A stretch of DNA of 64,000 bases from assembly GCA_951640165.1 (NCBI GenBank), contig OX621250.1:17695501-17759500 (forward strand), given 5' to 3'. This document shows positions 1 to 9,720 of the stretch, in pieces. Source of the DNA: Pseudoips prasinana (Eukaryota > Arthropoda > Insecta > Lepidoptera > Nolidae). The notes under the pieces are model-generated. The model made no database searches. It was given only the letters and a program-made list of their open reading frames with translations, and was not told the DNA's origin. The number at the start of each line of letters is the position of its first letter. Position 1 is the stretch's first letter. The translations under genes were made by a program, and so were the position numbers.

Positions 1-740
1 GTAAGTCTGCGGAAAACCTAACCTGCTGTGGGCTTCTCTGGCCGCCTGGTCAGTGGAGTCCCGGGAACACGGGTATGCTGCTTTGGTCCCCTTCTTTTGC
101 GATGTCCCAGGTGTTTGGAACGTGTACCCTGGGAGGTCTCTGGTTTGTCCTCCCGGATTTTCGAATACTGCCAGGCAAGTTCTGTGCCACAAACAGATCA
201 CTGTCTTCCCGGAGATGTTTGTTTGTCTGTGTATTCTGCAGATGATATATTGGCTGTAAACTTAGTCATGGAAACTCCGTCAATCATATATTATAGATTC
301 AAAGAACATAATTATCATAAAGATCAAAGAGGCACTACAAAGATACCTATATAAGATTTAACAGTATTTAGTCGTACTCATTTTGTTCATATAAAGGACA
401 TTGCTGGCGATTCTGTAGTTACGTCACTAACTTAAAGTTAATGTCTTTACTTCTCTTTTTATTATTACTTGTCTGAAAATGACAGGGCATATTTGGAACT
501 GTCAAATTATTGAAACTTCTTGTATGGAGTGCGTAATTGATCTCTCCAAGGCCTCCGATCTTGTATCGTATGATGAGCTTTGAAGAAAAATTTAGGATAT
601 AGGCATAACAGCTCAAAATTAAGCCATATTGCTGTTATTGGTATATTGCCAGAGTTTTACTTCTTCCTCTTCGCTGGATCCCTTACAAGTCCAATATAAT
701 AATTTCAGAATGCTGTTGGGACTGTCTCATTTTTGTAACG
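1..740. other. No gene seen
   Basis: Short ORFs only, with low-complexity AT. The window opens with gtaagt, a perfect splice donor, but no exon can be judged from here. Confidence 0.5.
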
Positions 741-747
741 CTTAGTG

Positions 748-840
748 TATGTTTGCAGAAGCACGTACGGATAGCATTCACAAAAAAAAACTGCATCTAC
801 CCTTAGACGAGCGAGAAACAGTCTTAACAGCATTGTAAAA
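748..840 (+). pseudogene. Degraded LINE C-terminal fragment
   Basis: gtttgcagaagcacgtacgg and acgagcgagaaacagtctta parallel 23058-23145. No open frame. Confidence 0.5.
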
Positions 841-1480
841 TCTGTTTTTGTCGTATTACAGCTTCAAAACGTATTATCCGGTTCAAAGTGGGTTTTTATA
901 AACGGATAAATAGATTGAACTAAGTCGTTCCTGGCTATGTTGAATGAAACATCGATAAACCTAAAGCAATCTCTTGCGTTTGGCTTATCGATGTTGTTGA
1001 TTTCATCTAAAAAGCACTTTAATAGTTCTAAATTTTTTTTATAACTATCTGTTTACCATTGCATAATAACACAGCTTAGTTATTTAGAACTAACCCTGTT
1101 GAATAGTAAAGCTCTATCTTTCCACTACAAATATGCCAAAACATATACATATACTTAACACGTGACAAGGGCCGAAAATAGAGTATTTGAATAATAATGC
1201 CATTGTAGCCGAAGGTAAGATCTATTTTAGGCTGATTACCAAGTAACGGCTCTACATCTTCTCAGACTACAATAAAGTGGAGACAGTTTTCGCATTTGCA
1301 ACTTATCTTTTATTCACAGAGGGGTCGATTGGTAAAAATAGAACAGTTTATACAGGATCGTATCTTACCGTACGAGAAAATGAGATAAAGGAATCCAAAA
1401 GTGAAAAGTTTTATTAGGGTTTTACATAATAATGTTGAATCTGTTTTAATAATTATTATTGTTTAATACTAAACTATGTA

Positions 1481-1588
1481 CAGACGCCAGCACATCCAGC
1501 TTCCCGAATCTGTCAAATTTCTTTTATAGATTTTCAACTTTATCATTAAAGTATAAGGTTCACTTTCAATTGGGGAAATTTGACAGAT
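1481..1588. mobile_element. Truncated MITE related to 10586-10719
   Basis: Starts after TA with cagacgccagcacatcc and carries the internal hairpin half, in the opposite orientation to the 10586 copy for the middle segment. The right terminal repeat is missing. Confidence 0.7.
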
Positions 1589-1637
1589 ATATAACTCTAC
1601 AATTATTTGTTATATTTTAATCTACAATTATTCTGAC

Positions 1638-1860
1638 GGGCCGGTTGGCGTAGTTGGTAAATGCTTGCCATTCACGCGCAGGTCGTGGAATCGATTCCCA
1701 CCCTGCACAGATATTTGTGATCATAAACATATCTCTTTGCCCTGTGTCTGGGTGTAATTATCTATATAAGCATGTATTTGCAAAAGAATAGTATATGTAG
1801 TATATCAGTTATCTGATTTCTATAGTACAAGTTCTGCTTAGTTTGGGATAATAATGTACC
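1638..1860 (+). mobile_element. tRNA-derived SINE (Bm1-like type)
   Basis: The head ggccggttggcgtagttggt holds an A-box-like tRNA start and tcgtggaatcgattcccacc a B-box-like segment. The body carries 'ctgggtgtaattatctat' and 'ttctgcttagtttgggat'. Matches the general layout of lepidopteran tRNA-derived SINEs. Confidence 0.78.
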
Positions 1861-3354
1861 AGGATAAAATAATACGAAAATATTCGCATGTATAAACATC
1901 AGATCAGTGCAAAATTTAATTCAATAATACCTATATCATATGTCTGCAATGCTATTTGCTTATAGCGGAATGACGAACGGCTGCCGCCGCCATCAATAGC
2001 GGCCATCTTGGGAATGGCTCGGGCACTACACTGCACTGGTGCAGTGTAAACGTCGCAATAGATTTATCATATTTTTATCACAATATAAGTATATATGTAT
2101 TATTCAAGCCTATATTTAATCGCCTAGATTAAATATTAGATTCGGAGTTTCTTGAAGGCCTCGGACTCGGAGGACTCATAGTACTCTGCTCTAGAGTAGA
2201 GTCCTTTTTAAGAGATTGTAGTTACAGGTGGCTTAAGGATTCACTACTTTTTATTTCTGGGATATAATTAAATACTCGTTAGTTTTATTCAATAGTTGTT
2301 GTTAGTAAGGAGTGTTTTCACATTCTTGTCATTCAGTCAATGTCATTTTAATCAAAGCATTAAGTCCTTGTAAAGACGTCGCTAACTTTCTATTTGCCAA
2401 TTAATTTGTTTAATTACTTTGCTGTGTTTCTGTCGTTGAGTCGCATTTCATGGTTCATTATCATGGTTCACCATATATTTGTTCTATGCGAGTATTTGAC
2501 AATACATACATAGAAAGTTTTGGTATTATATTATTTGAAGACAATGACAGAATGATCCGTACTTACCCTTTACAAATGGTACTGATTTATATTTACATGA
2601 TTGATACTCTTAAGTTTGAGCATTTTCTCCGACGATTCGTGTCATCGTTTCGACGAATCTTTGACGACTTCGAAACGTTAGAAAACCGATTATTGTTAAC
2701 TACCGAAGTTTTGGCTCAGTAACAAGTAATAACAGTAGCGGATTGTCAGGATATTACTTAAGAAAATTCTCCATAACGGTCTGATTCTATCGTTACCTTT
2801 TAGCGTTCTTCAGACCATTACAGAAGCATAAAAATACCATTAAATCTCACATTTTTCTTTTATTACCTTTGTTTTTATTTCAACTCTTGTCTAGAGTTTA
2901 GGTACGGTCAACGCGGAAGCACTATGTACTAAATTCTTTAACTAATGACATTGTCATTATCTAATACGCTAATGAATTAAAAACGTTCTCAATAGTAAAG
3001 TGTATTCGCCGGCAAGGTGTCGGTTGTACAAATTTTCGGTAGTTTCTGAACATAGGATTATAATCGTATCGTCTAAAATTCTGACCGTATAAAACTGATA
3101 TTAGAACTATTTCGGCCTGACACTCATTAATCATCCAAATTCTATATACGAAGTAAGTTCGGCAGCGTTGCTCTGTATAATGTACTTATTATTTGCTAGT
3201 TTTTGAACATATAATTCTGACTGGGTAAAAGCGATATTAGCAGGTTTTCGATGTAACAATCAATATATGATTAACTGCCCAACTACTACCGACATAATAA
3301 AGATCATCTAATTAGCAAAGTATATTTACCAATGTTATATCGGCTATACTAATA
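1861..3354. other. No gene seen
   Basis: A 90-codon frame at 2450-2722 has no recognisable motif and AT-rich codon use; I do not support it. Two loosely similar stretches occur near 3035-3110 and 3195-3245. Confidence 0.5.
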
Positions 3355-3605
3355 CCTAGTGTCAGAGTTGTTCAAGCCGCCCAGCAGGCCTCTGACATAG
3401 CTTAACGACTGTATTCTAACAACAACAGTTGGGACCGTCAGCTAAACGTCCCTCCCGAAGTACGTAAACGGTCAGATATAAAATCTCTTTGGCGGTCACC
3501 CATCGATAGACTGACCACGTGCCTGCCATGCCGACCACCAGGATAAGCACCTGCTTTCCTTGGTGGCGAGCGCCTACTCCCTAAACAACTGTGATAAATA
3601 ATTCT
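3355..3605 (-). mobile_element. SINE-like repeat, reverse orientation
   Basis: Contains cagagttgttcaagccgccc, ggcggtcacccatcgataga and ccttggtggcgagcgcctac, which correspond in reverse to the 35095 and 21210 family. Confidence 0.6.
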
Positions 3606-3923
3606 TCTATAAGCCATTGGTTCAGAAAACTGATCAAAAATATTTAATAACTAGATATTTTTTATCGCCTATAGTACATGATTGTCTTATTAGTGTCCTA
3701 TGAATTTGTCGTGTTTGAGTGTGTACAATAAAGAGTATTCTATTCTATTTAGTACTAATTTATTTATTAATAAGAATACCATTTACCATGTACTCCTTTA
3801 AGTATAGAAGATCACATCATACAATATCATCAATTCATCACAGATAAAATAATGCTCATAAGATTTGTGAAAACAAAATAGTGCAAGTTTTACATTAAAA
3901 TAAAACTTGTATTATTGAGCAGA

Positions 3924-4083
3924 GACGATGCACAGCATCTGTGAGAGTGCGTTGTATACTTCCCTTTGTATTTACACCAATTGCAACAACTTCCGGTTCC
4001 GACAGCGCCATCTTGGTTACGATTTAAGCGCCATCTATAGCGAGTTGTCACCAGGGGCCGTTTACGCCATTTTGCCTTCATAG
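3924..4083. repeat. DIRS left inverted terminal repeat (160 bp)
   Basis: The reverse complement of this stretch is identical, base for base by eye, to 8716-8875. It lies downstream of the recombinase ORF in coding orientation. It contains a short ORF on the - strand (MKAKWRKRPLVTTRYRW...) that also appears in the right repeat purely because of the repeat identity. The outer 47 bp (3877-3923) are not shared with the other repeat but are matched by the internal complementary region, as in DIRS elements. Confidence 0.93.
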
Positions 4084-4113
4084 AAGTCCAGCCTCACCAG
4101 GAGCCCTTATTGG

Positions 4114-4211
4114 GATGCTGTGCATCGTCTCTGCTCAATAATACAAGTTTTATTTTTATGTAAAACTTGCACTATTATCGGCATGTGACGATGCACAGCA
4201 TCTGTGAGAGT
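4114..4211. repeat. DIRS internal complementary region (ICR)
   Basis: Positions 4114-4176 are the reverse complement of the left end 3877-3939 (62 of 63 bases), and 4174-4211 are the reverse complement of the right end 8851-8888 (38 of 38). The two halves share the 3 bp ATT at 4174-4176. This is the joined-ends template expected in the DIRS model, where the internal region bridges the two incomplete RNA ends during circularisation. It lies between the left repeat and the recombinase ORF. Confidence 0.92.
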
Positions 4212-4458
4212 CGTGTTTATAACTCCTGGTGAATGGCAACGACGCGACGCTATGTGAGATGGATGATACAGATAAACATTAATTAAAACGATCTCTAAAA
4301 CTGTAATAATTTGTTTATGCAAATCAAATCATATTATATTAGTAAACATAACAACTGGACTTTTAAAGAAAACAGAATGATTCTCCAAAAAAAAATATTA
4401 CTTAATCTATTATCACTATAATTTGTGACTATGCAGATAACCTATTAATATACCTACT

Positions 4459-5537
4459 TTACATAGGTTCAAAATTCGCAGATAAATTTGTCTGTGACTG
4501 AGATGTCCCAATAATTTGTTTGCAATAGAACTTGGCAAAGGTATTTTCTCTGCGCCAATTGCCACGACGTAAAATATCCTCTATTGGAAAGTTCTCCTGC
4601 CAGTTCAAAGAATCGACGGCTGAGCGAACAGAGCCCGGCGTTGCAGTTATACCTGCATCTCTTAGAACTGTCTTAACCCAATTACCGATAATCGTTCTCG
4701 AGGCCGCTTGTACTCGGCCTCTGATAGTAATAAAAAGGGCATTATTACACTCAGCCGTCCGACTCATTGTTCCCAGTTGCAAAACCTTTCTCAACCAAAA
4801 AACGGGACATATGTTAATATTGCTATGTTGCAATAACTTCCAACCCGACTGCCTATGTGTGGCCGTATCGGTCTTGGAACCAAAGGCTGGGCGTAAAATG
4901 ACGTGGTCCCCGGCATCGGTATAATGTGATGGTGAAACTTTGAGCAAGGTAAGATCATGCACTCGGCGGCCTGAAGCCAAGAGTAGAATGCAAGCTAACC
5001 TACGTGAGGCTTCAAACAAAGTTTCATTGGCAGGTGGGTTATTCTGCAACCAGGTGACCACGTCACTCGGATCCCAAACCGGTGGCTTCTCTGCTCTAGG
5101 ATTTCGAAGAGAAATTGCTTTTAAAATATGTTTTACTAAAAAATTTGAATTTAAGTCAATGTTATTCAAAGTTTTTCCAAACGTTAAAACTACCGACTTG
5201 TGTAACAGTATTGTAGGGTAAGCAAGTCTCTCTTCGAGATACAAATACGCTAAGAATTTTGACAAACTGATTTCGTGAGGATGCTTATAGTCGAAATTAT
5301 TTTCACTGTGCACCACCTGGTCCACCTTGCCCAGCCGGGCTTGTAGGTCTTCAGGGTGGATTCTCTCCAGCTAGATCGGAGCAAGGCTCTCTCTGCGTCG
5401 GTCCAAGAGTCTATGATTTCACTCCACCCCCAATTTTCCAGACATACAGCTGCATATCTTGAACTTGCGCTGGTGGGAGGCCCGTGCTCTGATCGATAAG
5501 CATCGAGCGTAGATTCTTTATCCTTATGCATTTGCAT
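4459..5537 (-). pseudogene. DIRS ORF3, tyrosine recombinase (one frameshift)
   Basis: A tyrosine recombinase split over two frames. The N-terminal part (likely start ATG 5537) reads into ERALLRSSWRESTLKTYK and WARWTRWC, a core-binding helix typical of DIRS recombinases. Near 5310 the frame is lost and the rest continues in the frame covering 4459-5325 (ISLSKFLAYLYLEERLAYPT). The catalytic part shows the box I Arg in LLLASGRRVHDL, box II Arg in PGSVRSAVDSL, the conserved ILRRGNWRRENTF and the nucleophile Tyr in AKFYCK. The box II His of HxxR is not at its usual place (Gly there). Length and motif order fit the DIRS family. One indel makes this copy non-functional as written, unless the assembly is wrong. 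Confidence 0.88.
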
Positions 5538-6595
5538 AGTGCTCGACGACGGAGGTCGGGAAGCCAGAACGCTCGCTTCCACATTGGTGCTACCACCAGG
5601 TATACACCCTGTGCCCCGTTCAAGTGGTGCAGTACTCGTGGCAGTAAGCTCGGTGGTGGGAACACCCAAGCTAGTTGAAACCGCCATTGGCGACTGAAGG
5701 CGTTGCAAAATTGCGCTGAGTTGTCCCGACAATCGTTGGAGACATACTTCTGTACAACCCTCGTATCCTTTGTGGCAAATAGATCGATTTGAGGAGTCCC
5801 AAATATCTGAAAAACTTCCATAAGTGCGGGCCGAAGAAGGTGCCACTCGGATGCTTGCTTCCCACGGGATAATCTGTCCGCTATGTCGTTGTATTTTCCG
5901 GGTAGGTATTCCGCTGTCATTGTGATGTTCCATGTGTCCAGGAAGTTCAGAAGTTGGTATGTCAATTTCAGTAGATCCACCGATCGTGTACCTCCTTCGT
6001 TGCGGATGTAAGCTACGACAGTACGGTTGTCGGACTGCAAGTGGACATGGCGGCCCCGGAGCTGCAGCTTGAAGTTTCTTATTGCGGCAATAATAGCAAA
6101 CATTTCTTTGCGATTGCAGTGCCATTGACTCTGGTAGGGCATCCACCTGCCCGACACTATTTCGTCGTCCAATTGCGCTCCCCACCCGTAGTCTGCAGCA
6201 TCCGTTGTCAAAAAATGATGTATCAATGTTGGATGTAAGCTGCTCACCACCTGGTGGGTTTTCAACGCATTCGTCCACCACTCCAGGTCCTTTACCACTG
6301 GGGCTGGGATACTGTATTGGGTGCGGGGGTTCTGTTTGCCTAGAACTCGCGAGTGCCGTTGAAGTTGGCGGCAATGTAACCTTCCCCTTGGTATTACATA
6401 ATTCGCGAAATTTAGAGTACCCAGGATTACTTGAGTCTCCTTGAGCGACATCGTTTCTTTGCGTATGACTTTCCGTGCCACTGAAGTTATCGCATCTACT
6501 TTTTTCTGTGGTAAGCTCTTGATATCGAGGGCAGTATTCCACGTCAGTCCGAGGTATTCTACCTCTTGTACAGGATCTAATATTGATTTATAGTC
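5411..6595 (-). CDS. DIRS ORF2 part 2, RNase H and methyltransferase-like domains
   Basis: Continuation of the polymerase protein after the frameshift. It opens with KSILDPVQEVEYLGLTWN, the RT thumb/connection signature of DIRS and related elements. RNase H follows: TTDAADYGWGAQL, then RKEMFAI, then LQSDNRTVVAY, giving the acidic residues, and YLPGKYNDIADRLSR. The last ~130 residues (IDLFATKDTR, AWVFPPPSLLPRVL, VVAPMWKRAFW) match the N6-methyltransferase-like domain that many DIRS elements carry after RNase H. The same frame stays open upstream to 7252 on the other side of the frameshift, but that part is out of frame with the RT and meaningless. It ends at 5411, overlapping the recombinase N-terminus. 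Confidence 0.87.
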   Translation of the reverse strand, partial: DYKSILDPVQEVEYLGLTWNTALDIKSLPQKKVDAITSVARKVIRKETMSLKETQVILGTLNFANYVIPRGRLHCRQLQRHSRVLGKQNPRTQYSIPAPVVKDLEWWTNALKTHQVVSSLHPTLIHHFLTTDAADYGWGAQLDDEIVSGRWMPYQSQWHCNRKEMFAIIAAIRNFKLQLRGRHVHLQSDNRTVVAYIRNEGGTRSVDLLKLTYQLLNFLDTWNITMTAEYLPGKYNDIADRLSRGKQASEWHLLRPALMEVFQIFGTPQIDLFATKDTRVVQKYVSNDCRDNSAQFCNAFSRQWRFQLAWVFPPPSLLPRVLHHLNGAQGVYLVVAPMWKRAFWLPDLRRRALCKCIRIKNLRSMLIDQSTGLPPAQVQDMQLYVWKIGGGVKS

Positions 6596-7344
6596 CATCC
6601 TAGTCTCCGTAGGGTTTCTATAGTAGTCCTTGTCTGATCTTGGAGGAGAGTGCGCGACTGATTTACTAGAAGAAAATCGTCTAGGTAGACTATGATTCGC
6701 ATACCTTTGTTTCGAAGGTACTGAGCGACCCAGTTCGTTAGAGCTGCAAAGTTTTTCGGCGCACATGACAGTCCGAATGGCAGACAAGTCATTTGAAGGA
6801 CCTGGCGATTGTAAAATAGTCTCAGAAACCTTCGCTGAGACTGAGCGATGGGCACGTGAAAGTAAGCAGATGAGAGGTCTAATTTGACCATCCAGTCGTC
6901 CTTCTGAAGGAACTGAGGGATGTGAAATTGTGAAATTAGTTTGAATGGTTTTGGTACAATATATTGGTTCAGCCGCTTTAGGTTGAAAATGGGTCTGAAC
7001 GATCCGTCGCTCTTCCTCGTTAAAAACATTGGGGAGAAATAACTGGCTCCGAGCCACCGTTGATCCGGTTTCTCCAGCACACCTTGTTCCAACAGCATGT
7101 GGATCTGTTGAGTCATATTTGAGGATTGAGGAGTCTCGAAACGACGGAGAACCTGTGTCGATGGATGGACGAGCACAGGTTTGGAGGTGAATGGTAGGCG
7201 CATTCCCGTGATCATACCGAGAAGGGCCTGCGGAGCCCGCAGCGCCTGCCACTGCCTCCGATACGCTCGGAGACAGCCCTCGTAAAACTTCGGTTGGAGC
7301 GTTCGATAGTCACTTATTGAATTGCTTTTTATTATGCTGGCCAT
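6577..7344 (-). pseudogene. DIRS ORF2 part 1, reverse transcriptase (frame-broken at its end)
   Basis: Reverse transcriptase domain. Visible motifs are SYFSPMFLTRKSDGSFRPIF, a VKLDLSSAYFHVPI block carrying the first catalytic Asp, LPFGLSCAPKNFAALTNW, and IVYLDDFLLV with the catalytic YLDD pair. The start is set at the first plausible ATG (7344, MASIIKSNS), inside the 3' end of the Gag-like ORF; the frame is open upstream to 7461 only from a non-ATG codon. The frame stops at 6577 just after GWTIN. The expected continuation (KSILDPVQEVEYLGL) is found in a different frame immediately downstream, so one small indel near 6577-6595 breaks the protein. Confidence 0.88.
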
Positions 7345-8593
7345 CCTTTCGGAACCCTTTCTTCTGTCTCTTTTGGTCTGTGAGCTTTGAGGAACCTTGA
7401 AATGGTTTATTTTGCTTGGTATAATGATCTCGCGGCCGAAAGGACTGACTCGCGCTGTCACGCGAGGGGCCTGCTTTACTCGGTCTTATGATATTAGTAC
7501 TTGACTTGTGGCCTTCTTTCTCAGCATGAAACCATGGCCGCACCCATTTGTCCATACCCCCAGTGTTTTGAATAAAAACTCGTAACTGATTTTCATCAAA
7601 GAGATGTTTAGAACTAGGAGGAATTTTACGCAAACCCTCTCGTAGATTCTTATTGGGCACCTCGCTAAGGATACGCTCCCTGCGATTCTCAATGTACTCG
7701 GCCCGTTTACCGCACACCATTTGCATAATTTCGTCACTAGTTTTGTGAAACTTGCAGGTAGGTTGAAACAATTCGTTAATTTTATCAAATATGTTATCTG
7801 CAGACAAACTTGTCCCGGCAGACGCCGTCCAGTTCACGAATTGTTGTAAACTTTGATTCAATGTGTCACGCTGCGCTATTAATCCGTTACAAATTGCTGC
7901 AAGGATTTTCTCAGAACTCGCGAAGTAATCTTTACTTTTTAGGAATTGTCTAAGTTCATCGTTAACTTCCAGGTCAACAAACCCTGGAGAGGCATAATGG
8001 ACTTTTAATGCATCTGAATATCGAACGTCTTTCCAAGATGGGTCGCCAAACTTTTGAAGAAGTTCGAGCCGCTTCAAATGATCCGGGTTAGCACGGGGTA
8101 CCCTGGGCTCTTTCAGTGCAGTCCCTACGTGACCAAGACTTAAAAGCCGCGGCTCAACCACGCACGAAGCGACGGGGGCCGCGGGGCGTTGCAAACAAAA
8201 ATCGGTAGTTGCAGATGTGTGGCTGCTAGGACCCGGCGTCGGTTCGGGTGCCGGCCCGGGTGCCACGGATGTTACAGGATACATCGTGCTATGTGGTACA
8301 TTATCTACTTGAGAGGGTAGACCAACATTGTGTAGCAAAATATTTGTTAAAACTCCAACTTTATTAACTAGGTCACGATAGTTAAAATCAGACTCACCGC
8401 GTCTTCTCCGTTTTACCTCTATGGCCGACGAGTCCGAAGAGGATGATCCCGAATCGCCACTCGAGTGGCTACGTTTGGAAGCGCTTGCGCGGCTCGCAAG
8501 CGAGCGCGCAGGCGCCGGTGGTCCATCGCCGCCACCGACGACCGGGCAATCCGCCATTCCGGAACGCACATTTTCCACTTCACTATCACTCAT
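7310..8593 (-). CDS. DIRS ORF1, Gag-like protein (427 aa)
   Basis: An open frame starting at ATG 8593 with MSDSEVENVRSGMADCP. The first 70 residues are rich in Ala, Ser, Pro and Gly and end in a basic stretch (KRRRRGE). A middle region of about 200 residues (ELLQKFGDPSWKDVRYSD, ELRQFLKSKDYFASSEKIL) is of the type seen in ORF1 of DIRS elements, and the C-terminus is very basic (QKRQKKGFRKDGQHNKKQFN), fitting nucleic acid binding. I see no CCHC zinc knuckle. Position and charge support a Gag-like role; that is inference from element layout rather than a diagnostic motif. The 3' end overlaps the start of the RT frame. Confidence 0.8.
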   Translation of the reverse strand: MSDSEVENVRSGMADCPVVGGGDGPPAPARSLASRASASKRSHSSGDSGSSSSDSSAIEVKRRRRGESDFNYRDLVNKVGVLTNILLHNVGLPSQVDNVPHSTMYPVTSVAPGPAPEPTPGPSSHTSATTDFCLQRPAAPVASCVVEPRLLSLGHVGTALKEPRVPRANPDHLKRLELLQKFGDPSWKDVRYSDALKVHYASPGFVDLEVNDELRQFLKSKDYFASSEKILAAICNGLIAQRDTLNQSLQQFVNWTASAGTSLSADNIFDKINELFQPTCKFHKTSDEIMQMVCGKRAEYIENRRERILSEVPNKNLREGLRKIPPSSKHLFDENQLRVFIQNTGGMDKWVRPWFHAEKEGHKSSTNIIRPSKAGPSRDSASQSFRPRDHYTKQNKPFQGSSKLTDQKRQKKGFRKDGQHNKKQFNK

Positions 8594-8715
8594 AGTTGAC
8601 TAGAGAAACACGCGATATCTTTAACACTCGAATTATGAACTATTATAAACGTGCACTTTTTGTGTTTAAAACAAATTCACTTAGAGAGGTGTTGCTTGTT
8701 TGAGAAGTAACGACG

Positions 8716-8875
8716 CTATGAAGGCAAAATGGCGTAAACGGCCCCTGGTGACAACTCGCTATAGATGGCGCTTAAATCGTAACCAAGATGGCGCTGTCGG
8801 AACCGGAAGTTGTTGCAATTGGTGTAAATACAAAGGGAAGTATACAACGCACTCTCACAGATGCTGTGCATCGTC
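8716..8875. repeat. DIRS right inverted terminal repeat (160 bp), probable promoter side
   Basis: Perfect inverted copy of 3924-4083. It lies upstream of the Gag-like ORF, so in DIRS logic it should carry the promoter. It holds three ATGGCG-type motifs (8726-8734, 8763-8770, 8785-8793) and an ACCGGAAGT at 8802-8810, resembling YY1-type and ETS-type sites. The element's unique outer end is 8876-8888. Confidence 0.92.
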
Positions 8876-9195
8876 ACATGCCGATAATATTATTATTTTC
8901 TACTTTTAATTAAATAAATACATTTTAATGATAAAGATAACTTGACATTAATAAAATTGAGAGATGTCGAACTTATTACAAGTTCATTTTATTCTTTTTA
9001 TTTATTTTTTTTAAAACATCGTCCGTACTATCGATATTCGCTGTGTCGCGGGGTACTTCACAAACACATAAGACATGAAGCCACAATGTACACCCAGAGT
9101 CAGAACATCTTAAGAGTCAAACAAATAGCTGTCATTGTTAAATCGAACACGCGATTCGAAGTGGCGAGGCGCTGTAACAACAAATACAAAAAAAT

Positions 9196-9520
9196 AAAAT
9201 AAATATTTAAGGGAGCTCCCATACAAAAAACGTGAATCTTTGCTCGTTTTTAGGGTTCCGTACCCAAAGGGTAAAACGGGACTTGATTACTAAGACTTCG
9301 CTGTCTGTCTGTCCGTCTGTCACCAGGCTGTATCTCATGAACCGTGATAGTTATACAGTTGCAATCTTCACAGATGATGTATTTCTGTTGCCGCTATAAC
9401 AACAATAAATTAAAAACAAATATTTAAGGGAGCTCCAATACAACAAACGTGAATATTTTGCTAGTTTTTATAGATACGGAACCCTTCGTGCGTGAGTCTG
9501 ACTCGCACTTGGTCGGTTTT
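9196..9520 (+). mobile_element. Dispersed lepidopteran repeat, with a duplicated flank
   Basis: Contains agggttccgtacccaaaggg, the 'gtctgtctgtccgtctgtca' block and a 'tacggaacccttcgtgcgtg' end. The 38 bp segment aaatatttaagggagctcc... occurs twice, at 9200 and 9420, so part of the element is duplicated in tandem. Confidence 0.75.
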
Positions 9521-9720
9521 TTATTGCTACCTAGCTTCCGACCTTTTCCAAAAAATAACTATAAGTTACTAAGGAATATGACCTACTTTCGTCTCGTTAA
9601 GATTTCCTTCATTCGCATCCGTGTTTCATTCTTTGTAACTGTGAAACTCCTAAAGAAACAAACAGATATATTTTGTACTATAATGAGTAAACTCCCGTAT
9701 GAATGTCCTTTCATTCCTTA

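Larger units (their letters stand above)
3877..8888 (-). mobile_element. DIRS-type tyrosine-recombinase retrotransposon, near-complete, about 5.0 kb
   Basis: All structural hallmarks of a DIRS element are visible: 160 bp inverted terminal repeats (3924-4083 and 8716-8875), an internal complementary region (4114-4211) that is the reverse complement of the two outer ends joined together, and three overlapping ORFs on the - strand in the order Gag-like, RT/RNase H/methyltransferase-like, tyrosine recombinase. Ends are placed at the AAT shared by the left edge (3877-3879), the right edge (8886-8888) and the internal region (4174-4176). There is no target duplication, as expected for integration of a circular intermediate by a tyrosine recombinase. 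RT and recombinase frames each carry one frameshift, so this copy is probably not autonomous as written. The superfamily assignment is secure; the exact family name is not known to me. Confidence 0.93.

Noticed and set aside
2450..2722. A 90-codon ORF as a small gene
   Set aside because: No motif, no splice or promoter context, and AT-rich composition like its surroundings.
3890..4081. A conserved 63-residue ORF present twice (also 8718-8909)
   Set aside because: The two frames are the same DNA in the DIRS inverted terminal repeats; the proteins diverge where the repeats end.
5538..6542. A long frame on the - strand upstream of the recombinase N-terminus
   Set aside because: Only the last part (from about 5537) is recombinase; the rest is an alternative frame of the RNase H/methyltransferase ORF.
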